From an uncultured Solirubrobacteraceae bacterium (GTDB lineage: Bacteria; Actinomycetota; Thermoleophilia; Solirubrobacterales; Solirubrobacteraceae), in contig CATPBV010000124.1 in NCBI GenBank assembly GCA_955652345.1, positions 1 through 9,200 of the forward strand: 9,200 nucleotides of DNA. Direction: 5' to 3'. Below the pieces are notes generated by a model, which saw only the letters and a program-made list of their open reading frames with translations, did not search any database and was not told where the DNA came from. The position numbers and the translations under genes were made by a program. Shown here piece after piece: positions 1 to 4,643 of this stretch. Position 1 is the stretch's first letter. The number at the start of each line of letters is the position of its first letter.

Positions 1-88
1 GCGGGTATTCCCGCTCGACCAGGTTAGGGAAGCGTTTCGCGAGCTCGAGCGTGGCCACACGCGCGGGAAGATCGTTCTGATTCCATAG
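1..88 (+). CDS. C-terminal end of a zinc-binding dehydrogenase / NADPH:quinone reductase-like protein (partial)
   Basis: A reading frame enters from the left edge (first full codon at position 2) and ends at TAG 86-88, leaving 28 residues. They read as the typical end of a medium-chain dehydrogenase/reductase: a helix of the type PLDQVREAFRELERG followed by HTRGKIVLIP, matching the family ending 'A...L..G...GKIVL'. In this family the segment closes the catalytic domain after the Rossmann NAD(P)-binding fold. The cofactor and metal sites lie outside the window, so zinc-dependent alcohol dehydrogenase and zinc-free quinone reductase cannot be separated. The next gene starts 37 bp downstream on the same strand. 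Confidence 0.72.
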   Translation, partial: RVFPLDQVREAFRELERGHTRGKIVLIP

Positions 89-125
89 CTCACCGATAGT
101 CCTCTGGAAAACGAGAGGTTGAGAC

Positions 126-410
126 ATGGCTGAAGCACCAACGCTGTTCGTCTGTCACGGGGATGAGGGAGGACCCCGAATGCATCCATGCCGTCGGGTG
201 CAGGAGGCGATGAACGCCGCCGGGGTCGAGTACGAGAAGGTGATCGTCGGTCACGGGCACCCAGTCCCGTTCCTGAGAAAGGGCTCCCGCGACGAGCTCG
301 AGCAGGCGACGGGGACCAACAAGCTGCCGACGCTGAAGCTCCACGACGGAACGGTGATCAGCCACTCCAAGCGAATCCTCGCCTGGGTTGCAAAGCAGGC
401 TCAGTCGTAG
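126..410 (+). CDS. Small thioredoxin-fold protein, glutaredoxin / GST N-terminal-domain-like
   Basis: This 94-residue cytoplasmic protein starts at ATG 126 behind a GAGAGG ribosome site. It has a single thioredoxin-like fold: a beta strand ending at Cys10, a His-Pro-Cys-Arg-Arg turn with Cys22 opening the first helix, a second strand (residues 36-41), the conserved cis-proline segment Lys-Leu-Pro-Thr (66-69), and the glutathione-binding style ending Asp-Gly-Thr-Val-Ile-Ser-His-Ser (74-81) before the last helix. The canonical CPxC site is absent. Instead Cys10 and Cys22 are 12 residues apart with a Gly-rich insert, so a disulfide-reductase role is uncertain and Cys22 may act as a monothiol. 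It is the length of a single glutaredoxin domain, without a GST all-helical domain. Its stop overlaps the convergent GST-family gene by 10 bp. Thioredoxin-fold assignment is solid; the substrate is unknown. Confidence 0.75.
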   Translation: MAEAPTLFVCHGDEGGPRMHPCRRVQEAMNAAGVEYEKVIVGHGHPVPFLRKGSRDELEQATGTNKLPTLKLHDGTVISHSKRILAWVAKQAQS

Positions 411-1051
411 ATCGATCGACCCGCCCCCGGGGTGGCGTTGTCGCCATAGGGCTCGAGGTCCTCGATGTATCCCGGTTGGAGTTCGACCCGGCGAAGCCAA
501 GCTCTCAAGCTCTCAAACGGCGCGAGATCGAGCCCGGCCTCGTGCGCAACGTGCGTGTAGCCGTAGATCGCGATGTCGGCGATCGTGTACCGGTCGCCGA
601 CGAAGAAGTCTCGCGTGCTCAGGTGGCCCTCGAGGTGCGACAGGACATCGTGGGCGCCGTCGCGACGCCTGATCGCATCCGGGTCTGACGGGCTCAGGCG
701 ACCGGTCAGCATCCGGAAGCGCAGGCCACCAATTAGCGGCATGACGTCCGTCTGCTCGTAGATCAGCCATCCGATGACGCCAGCGAGCTCGAACGGGTCG
801 TCGGGAAGGTAGGGCGTGTCAGTGGCCAGGTAGACGAGGATCGCACCCGACTCGCCCAGGTACCGCCCGCCGGCGAGCTCGAGCACCGGAGTGCTGCGCA
901 GCGGATTGATGCGCGCGTACTCGTCGGTCAGCGTCTCGCCCCCGAAGATGTCGATCGCGATGCGCTGGTAGGGGCGGTTCAAGTGGGCGAGCAGGAGCCG
1001 GACCTTGTAGCAGTTGCCCGACCCGGCGTAGTCGTACAGGCGAAGGGGCAC
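401..1051 (-). CDS. Glutathione S-transferase family protein
   Basis: This is a 216-residue, full-length cytosolic GST-type protein starting with GTG at 1051. The N-terminal thioredoxin-like domain shows Ser-Gly-Asn-Cys-Tyr-Lys-Val (11-17) at the active-site position, the cis-proline in Ser-Thr-Pro-Val (53-56), and Glu67-Ser68, the pair that in the family holds the gamma-glutamyl group of glutathione. The all-helical C-terminal domain contains the N-capping motif Tyr-Thr-Ile-Ala-Asp (155-159) and ends in Tyr-rich helices. No strong Shine-Dalgarno site precedes the GTG, but the protein begins at the first beta strand exactly where family members begin. The native thiol may not be glutathione in an actinobacterium. 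The gene converges on the small thioredoxin-fold gene and diverges from the redox operon at 1168, sharing the 1052-1167 intergenic region with it. Confidence 0.9.
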   Translation of the reverse strand: MPLRLYDYAGSGNCYKVRLLLAHLNRPYQRIAIDIFGGETLTDEYARINPLRSTPVLELAGGRYLGESGAILVYLATDTPYLPDDPFELAGVIGWLIYEQTDVMPLIGGLRFRMLTGRLSPSDPDAIRRRDGAHDVLSHLEGHLSTRDFFVGDRYTIADIAIYGYTHVAHEAGLDLAPFESLRAWLRRVELQPGYIEDLEPYGDNATPGAGRSIYD

Positions 1052-1167
1052 GTTGGAATAACGCCGGTCGGGGTCGCGGCGTGAGATGAGAGTTGTCTCA
1101 GGACTTAGCTGGCTCTCATCGCGAGCTTACGCTCGTCTTTCACAGGCGCCGAACAATCGGCCGTGCA
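1052..1167. promoter_or_regulatory. Divergent intergenic region (GST gene / redox operon)
   Basis: This is the only non-coding stretch upstream of the six-gene plus-strand operon, so that operon's promoter should lie here. It contains the four-unit 11-bp repeat at 1104-1147. I cannot identify convincing -35 and -10 hexamers, as is usual for activator-dependent promoters in high-GC genomes. A TTG at 1093 is in frame with the first gene and would extend it by 25 residues, but it would run straight through the repeat and its residues look non-natural, so I treat the region as non-coding. Confidence 0.5.
1104..1147 (+). promoter_or_regulatory. Candidate OmpR/PhoB-type operator: four tandem 11-bp direct-repeat units
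   Basis: Units begin at 1104 (CTTAG), 1115 (CTCAT), 1126 (CTTAC) and 1137 (CTTTC), each exactly 11 bp after the last. Conservation is in the first five positions (CTYAN, with the fourth unit deviating at one base). Head-to-tail units of 11 bp are the known architecture bound by winged-helix response regulators of the OmpR/PhoB family, one subunit per unit. The last unit ends 20 bp before the ATG at 1168. A regulator of this family is encoded at 7433-8122, but its binding here is inference. Confidence 0.42.
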
Positions 1168-1518
1168 ATGGAACGCGGCACGACCACCCCGAACCCTTCA
1201 GCGCCGCCCCGTCGGGCCGTGGCCAGGCGTGACGCCGGCCTGGCGCTGGTCCGCCGGATCAATCGCTGGCTGATCGCCGGCGCGGTCGCCGCCGCGGGCG
1301 CCGTGTCCGCGGTCGCAGCGCAAGGCTTCTCCGGGCACACCTCCGCCGCGACTGCCCCGTCGAGCGCGACCGCCACGACCAGACAAGCGCAGAGCAGCGC
1401 CGGCACGAGCACCAGCGCGTCCTCGAGCACGACGAGCAGCGGCCTGCAGTCTCCCGCCCAGACGCCGACCGCGGCAACTAGCAGCGGGTCGAGCGGCGCC
1501 GTCTCGGGAGGGTCCTGA
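1168..1518 (+). CDS. Ser/Thr/Ala-rich single-span membrane protein (first gene of redox operon)
   Basis: I do not recognise a named family. The 116-residue product has a basic cytoplasmic N-terminus (residues 1-33, with several Arg), one hydrophobic Ala/Val-rich membrane segment at about 34-52, then about 60 residues almost entirely Ser, Thr, Ala, Gly and Gln, predicted to be outside, flexible and possibly glycosylated. It has no Cys and a single His (His57), so it is not itself a c-type heme or Fe-S protein. ATG 1168 was chosen over an in-frame TTG at 1093 because the shorter form starts with a plausible N-terminus and leaves the upstream repeat non-coding; neither has a strong ribosome site. 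Its TGA lies 1 bp before the next ATG and its last codons carry that gene's Shine-Dalgarno site, so the two are translationally linked. It may be an accessory or scaffold subunit of the heme protein. Confidence 0.68.
   Translation: MERGTTTPNPSAPPRRAVARRDAGLALVRRINRWLIAGAVAAAGAVSAVAAQGFSGHTSAATAPSSATATTRQAQSSAGTSTSASSSTTSSGLQSPAQTPTAATSSGSSGAVSGGS
1506..1512 (+). promoter_or_regulatory. Ribosome binding site for the ferric-reductase-like gene
   Basis: GGGAGGG, 7 bp before ATG 1520 and inside the last codons of the preceding gene. It fixes the start of the ferric-reductase-like protein and suggests translational coupling. Confidence 0.7.
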
Positions 1519-1519
1519 G

Positions 1520-2209
1520 ATGTCGGGCGGCAGCGCGCTCTGGTATCTGACACGCGGCACCGGCGTCGTCTCGCTCGTGCTGCTCACGACCACCGTCGCG
1601 CTTGGCGTCGCAAATGCTCGCCGCGCTCGCTCGGCGCGGGTCCCGCGCTTCGTCATCGACGCGATTCACCGCAATGCGGCATTGCTGTCGCTCGCGTTCC
1701 TCGTCGTGCACATCGCCACGTCGGTGGTCGATGCGTACACGCCGATCCGGCTGGTTGACGCGGTGATCCCGTTCGTCTCGGCGTACCGGCCTGTATGGCT
1801 CGGCCTCGGGGCGGTCGCCCTGGACCTGCTGATCGCGGTCGCACTCACCAGCGTGTTGCGTCGCCGGTTCGGCCACCGCGCCTGGCGTGCGACGCACTGG
1901 CTCGCCTACGCGGCCTGGCCCGTGGCGCTGGTGCACGGGCTTGGCACGGGCACCGACGTGAAGTCGACCTGGATGCTCGTCCTCACCGCGGTGTGCGTAC
2001 TCGTCGTGCTGGCCGCGACCTGGACTCGCGCCGCCGGGGCCGGTCCAAACCGGCTCGGCGCACGCAGGTGGGCGGTCGCGGGGTCTCTCGCCGCCGCGGT
2101 CGCGCTTGCGGTTTGGCTGCCGACGGGCCCGCTCAAGTCCGGATGGGCGAAGCGCGCGGGGACGCCGAGCTCGCTGCTGGGGTCGTCCTCCACAGGGGTG
2201 AAGCAATGA
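1520..2209 (+). CDS. Ferric-reductase-like transmembrane domain protein (bis-heme membrane subunit)
   Basis: This 229-residue integral membrane protein has about six hydrophobic segments (near 12-32, 52-72, 88-110, 123-143, 150-168 and 187-203). His50 and His64 are 14 residues apart in one helix region and His126 and His139 are 13 apart in another. That is the pattern by which ferric reductase, NADPH oxidase and MsrQ/YedZ proteins hold two stacked b hemes across the membrane. There is no FAD-binding (HPFT-like) or NAD-binding domain, so electrons must come from a separate protein. The next two genes encode exactly such carriers, a NuoF-like flavo-Fe-S protein and a ferredoxin. The start ATG 1520 has an excellent ribosome site, and the stop overlaps the next start as ATGA. 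The acceptor outside the membrane is unknown; ferric iron, quinone, methionine sulfoxide or an extracellular partner are all possible. Confidence 0.87.
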   Translation: MSGGSALWYLTRGTGVVSLVLLTTTVALGVANARRARSARVPRFVIDAIHRNAALLSLAFLVVHIATSVVDAYTPIRLVDAVIPFVSAYRPVWLGLGAVALDLLIAVALTSVLRRRFGHRAWRATHWLAYAAWPVALVHGLGTGTDVKSTWMLVLTAVCVLVVLAATWTRAAGAGPNRLGARRWAVAGSLAAAVALAVWLPTGPLKSGWAKRAGTPSSLLGSSSTGVKQ

Positions 2210-3477
2210 CGACCGCATCGCTTCCGCGCCTCCTGCTGGGTCTCGACGACCATCCGATTTCGCAGCTCGACGAGCACCTCGACGTGCATGGACCCCTGCC
2301 TTCGCTGCGAAAGCGCGACCGACAGCAGCTGATCGCGTTGATCGAGGATGCCGGGCTTCGGGGTCACGGCGGCGCATCCTTTCCCGCCGCGAGGAAGATG
2401 CGCGCGGTCACATCCCGGCGCGGACCGTCGATCGTGGTCGCCAACGGATGCGAAGGCGAGCCGGCGAGCATGAAGGACGGGACGCTGCTGCGCGAGGTTC
2501 CGCACCTTGTGCTGGACGGCGCCGCGGTCGCAGCTCGCGCGGTCGGAGCGCGCGCGGCTATCGTCGCGCTCCCCGATCACGACGATCGAACCGCGCACGC
2601 TCTCCAGGCGGCGGTGCGCGACCGACAAAGGGCCGGCATTCGAGACGATCCGAGCTTCGAGGTGGCGAGGCTCGAGCCCCACTACCTCGCCGGGCAGGAG
2701 AGCGCGCTTGTGAGCGCGCTGGGCGGGGGGCCGGGCAAGCCGAGCTTTACCCCGCCAAGGCCGTTCGAGCGTGGCGTCCGTGGGCGCCCGACGCTCGTTC
2801 AGAACGTCGAGACGCTCGCGCATGTCGCGCTCATCGCTCGCCACGGAGCGGACTGGTTCCGTCAGCTTGGCACCCCCAGCGACCCCGGCTCCACTCTCGT
2901 GACCGTGTCGGGCGCGGTCGCGTCGCCCGGCGTATTCGAGATCGAACACGGCATGTGGCTTTCTGAGTTGCTGGACAGCGTGGGGCTCGATGACCGGCTT
3001 GCGGCAGTGCTGGTCGGCGGGTACTTCGGAACATGGCTGACGGCGAGCGAGGTGCCGCGCGTACGCCTCGCGAGCGAAAGCCTGTCCGCTTACGGTGCGA
3101 CGCTGGGCGCGGGTGTGGTGGTCGCGCTTGGTGCGGGCGCGTGTCCGGTCGCCGAGTCGACCCGGATCGCAGAGTTCTTCGCCGCGCAGAGCGCAGGGCA
3201 GTGCGGCCCGTGCGTCAACGGCCTGCACGCGGTGGCCCAGACCGTCCAGCAGCTAGCTGCAGGAACGGCGGACCGGACGGCGCGCAGCGACCTCGACCGG
3301 TGGACGAGTCAGCTTCCCCGGCGCGGAGCATGCCAGCATCCAGACGGCGCGGTCCGGTTCATCAGGAGCTCCCTGCGGGCGTTCGAGGCCGAGTTCCGAG
3401 ACCACGCGCGACGGGGTCCATGCGAACGATGCTCGAGTCCACCAGTCCTCCCGACACCGGCCAGGCGCCGGCGCTAG
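2206..3477 (+). CDS. Stand-alone NuoF-like protein (FMN / NAD(P)H-binding, SLBB and Fe-S domain)
   Basis: The 423-residue cytoplasmic protein resembles the 51-kDa (NuoF) subunit of complex I. In order it has a Gly-rich FMN site, Arg-Gly-His-Gly-Gly-Ala-Ser-Phe-Pro (52-60); the NuoF block Asn-Gly-Cys-Glu-Gly-Glu-Pro...Lys-Asp (80-91); a Gly-Gln-Glu-Ser-Ala-Leu block (163-168) replacing the usual GEETAL; Thr-Leu-Val-Gln-Asn-Val-Glu-Thr-Leu (196-204); an SLBB segment (about 229-275); and an Fe-S region. Cluster cysteines are Cys333 and Cys336 in Ser-Ala-Gly-Gln-Cys-Gly-Pro-Cys and Cys376. The first Cys of the normal SCGxCxPC motif is Ala330. Cys406 and Cys409 form an extra CxxC near the end. ATG 2206 follows AGGGG at 7 bp and overlaps the previous stop by 4 bp; the open frame reaching back to 1795 lies inside the membrane gene and is not used. 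No NuoE or NuoG is nearby. Expected role: pass NAD(P)H electrons to the ferredoxin and heme protein. Confidence 0.86.
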   Translation: MTTASLPRLLLGLDDHPISQLDEHLDVHGPLPSLRKRDRQQLIALIEDAGLRGHGGASFPAARKMRAVTSRRGPSIVVANGCEGEPASMKDGTLLREVPHLVLDGAAVAARAVGARAAIVALPDHDDRTAHALQAAVRDRQRAGIRDDPSFEVARLEPHYLAGQESALVSALGGGPGKPSFTPPRPFERGVRGRPTLVQNVETLAHVALIARHGADWFRQLGTPSDPGSTLVTVSGAVASPGVFEIEHGMWLSELLDSVGLDDRLAAVLVGGYFGTWLTASEVPRVRLASESLSAYGATLGAGVVVALGAGACPVAESTRIAEFFAAQSAGQCGPCVNGLHAVAQTVQQLAAGTADRTARSDLDRWTSQLPRRGACQHPDGAVRFIRSSLRAFEAEFRDHARRGPCERCSSPPVLPTPARRRR

Positions 3478-3480
3478 CGA

Positions 3481-3681
3481 ATGCAGCTGCGAGTCAACCC
3501 GATCAGCTGCGTCGGGCACGGCCTGTGCGCGGAGCTGCTCCCGGAGTGGATCGAGCTCGACGATTGGGGCTACCCGATCCTGAACGGCACAGACCTGCCG
3601 CCGGACCTTCTCCAGCATGCTCGTCGTGCCGCGAACAGCTGTCCGACGCTCGCACTCCTGCTGGACTCAGAAGGCGGCTGA
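3481..3681 (+). CDS. Small ferredoxin, 3Fe-4S type (CX5C...CP)
   Basis: This 66-residue acidic cytoplasmic protein carries Cys10-Val-Gly-His-Gly-Leu-Cys16 and Cys54-Pro55. This is the single-cluster actinobacterial ferredoxin pattern seen beside cytochromes P450, in which the position of a fourth ligand (here His13) is not Cys, predicting a [3Fe-4S] cluster or an unusual His-ligated cluster. The segment between, with Glu-Leu-Leu-Pro-Glu and several Asp/Glu, matches the family's acidic docking face. It starts 3 bp after the stop of the NuoF-like gene, so it is most likely that protein's electron acceptor and the donor to the membrane heme protein. No P450 gene is present in the window. The ribosome site is weak, consistent with coupling. 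The stop codon overlaps the proposed start of the lipoprotein gene. Confidence 0.85.
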   Translation: MQLRVNPISCVGHGLCAELLPEWIELDDWGYPILNGTDLPPDLLQHARRAANSCPTLALLLDSEGG

Positions 3682-4643
3682 ACCTCCGCCTCGTTGCGGT
3701 GAGCGCCGTGTGCGCTGTCGCACTCGGAGCGTGTGGCGGCGGGTCCTCGAAGACGACCGCGGCCAAGTCGAGCCGCACGACGACCACGTCGATCAGTACC
3801 ACCCAGACGACCCCGCCGCCTCCGCCGAAGCCGCGCCCGCGCCCGCCTTCCCACCCGACGCTGACTCCCGCCGCGCTCGGCTCTGCGCCGACGCCGTTCG
3901 TGCCGGCGGTGCACTGGCGGGGGCAGACCGCGGTCTGGATCGCGCGATCGACATCGGGGATTGGGCTGCTGTCGTTCGACCAGAGCCTCGTCGTTCTGAG
4001 GTTGCATTCGGGCGCGATCGATGCGGGGGGGTCGGGCTGGCGCTGGGGTCCGAGCGTCGCCGGTCCGGAGCTGCGTCACCTCGTCGCGGCGTTCAACGGC
4101 GGCTTCAAGTTCTCCACCGGCGCCGGCGGGTTCCTCTCCTACGGACGTGTTGGAGCACCTCTACAGAATGGGATCGGCTCGATCGTCACCTACGGGAACG
4201 GAATGACGGACATCGGCAGCTGGCACGCCGAGGTCCCGGCGCCCGGGATGCGGATCGTCTCCGTCCGGCAGAACCTGATGCTGCTGATCGATCATGGGAG
4301 GCCGGCGGCGTCCGTAGGGTGCGATTCGTGTTGGGGGGCGACCCTCGGCGGGGTCAGCGATCCGGCGCGCTCCGCGCTCGGGGTCACAGCCGACGGACGG
4401 CTCATCTGGGCTGGCGGGGAGCATCTGACGGTCGTGCAGCTGGCGGACGCGCTGCTCAGCGCGCGCGTCGTCCGCGCGGTCGAACTCGACATCAACCCCC
4501 AGTGGGTCGCCGCCTACGTGTACGGCCATCGCGGCGGTCACGGACCGCTTGCCCCAGTTGCGGTTACTCCCGCTCAGAATGGCGTCCCGGGCATGTTCCT
4601 GGCGCCGTATAGCCGAGACTTCTTCAGCATCGATGCGCGTTGA
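3678..4643 (+). CDS. Lipoprotein with phosphodiester glycosidase (NAGPA / DUF2233-like) domain
   Basis: From a proposed CTG start the 321-residue product begins Met-Asn-Leu-Arg-Leu, then a hydrophobic stretch ending in lipobox Leu16-Gly-Ala-Cys19: a lipid-anchored protein on the outer face of the membrane. A Thr/Pro-rich linker (about 24-63) follows, then the enzyme-like domain with Ala-Ala-Phe-Asn-Gly-Gly-Phe (137-143), Gln-Asn-Gly-Ile-Gly-Ser (163-168), Ala-Leu-Gly-Val-Thr-Ala-Asp-Gly (233-240) and Glu-Leu-Asp-Ile-Asn-Pro (269-274). These match the NAGPA family, whose founding enzyme removes GlcNAc from a phosphodiester; the usual LDGGGS is replaced here. CTG 3678 overlaps the ferredoxin TGA, follows AGAAGG by 3 bp and gives a basic n-region. 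The first standard start, GTG 3699, leaves a signal with no positive charge and no ribosome site. Domain assignment is good; substrate unknown; exact start uncertain. Confidence 0.8.
   Translation: MNLRLVAVSAVCAVALGACGGGSSKTTAAKSSRTTTTSISTTQTTPPPPPKPRPRPPSHPTLTPAALGSAPTPFVPAVHWRGQTAVWIARSTSGIGLLSFDQSLVVLRLHSGAIDAGGSGWRWGPSVAGPELRHLVAAFNGGFKFSTGAGGFLSYGRVGAPLQNGIGSIVTYGNGMTDIGSWHAEVPAPGMRIVSVRQNLMLLIDHGRPAASVGCDSCWGATLGGVSDPARSALGVTADGRLIWAGGEHLTVVQLADALLSARVVRAVELDINPQWVAAYVYGHRGGHGPLAPVAVTPAQNGVPGMFLAPYSRDFFSIDAR

Noticed and set aside
421..436. GC-rich CCCCGGGG palindrome as a terminator between the convergent thioredoxin-fold and GST genes
   Set aside because: It lies inside the GST coding region, has no loop and no following T-run, so it does not qualify as an intrinsic terminator.
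1795..2205. Upstream extension of the NuoF-like frame
   Set aside because: The extra residues are Arg/Gly-rich, lie wholly within the heme-protein gene in another frame, and resemble no protein. ATG 2206 has a good ribosome site and a normal N-terminus.
1478..2377. 299-codon minus-strand frame
   Set aside because: It is antisense to the heme-protein gene, rich in Arg/Asp/Gln in a way typical of reverse-complement reading, with no membrane segments or motifs.
1906..3228. 440-codon minus-strand open frame
   Set aside because: It lies opposite the ferric-reductase-like and NuoF-like genes, is Arg/Ala-rich with no recognisable motif, and the plus-strand frames there show clear family motifs. 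Long antisense open frames are expected in high-GC DNA.
3033..3677. Upstream extension of the lipoprotein frame
   Set aside because: It runs through the NuoF-like and ferredoxin genes in a different frame, and would bury the lipobox signal peptide in the middle of the protein.
3617..4612. 331-codon plus-strand frame inside the lipoprotein gene
   Set aside because: It is a shadow frame: extreme Arg content, no domain, and it competes with a frame that shows a lipobox and conserved enzyme motifs.
4549..4632. Longer start for the GH79-like protein at ATG 4549
   Set aside because: It would add 28 Arg/Leu-rich residues ahead of an already complete N-terminal anchor and overlap the lipoprotein gene by 95 bp. 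ATG 4633 gives a normal short overlap.
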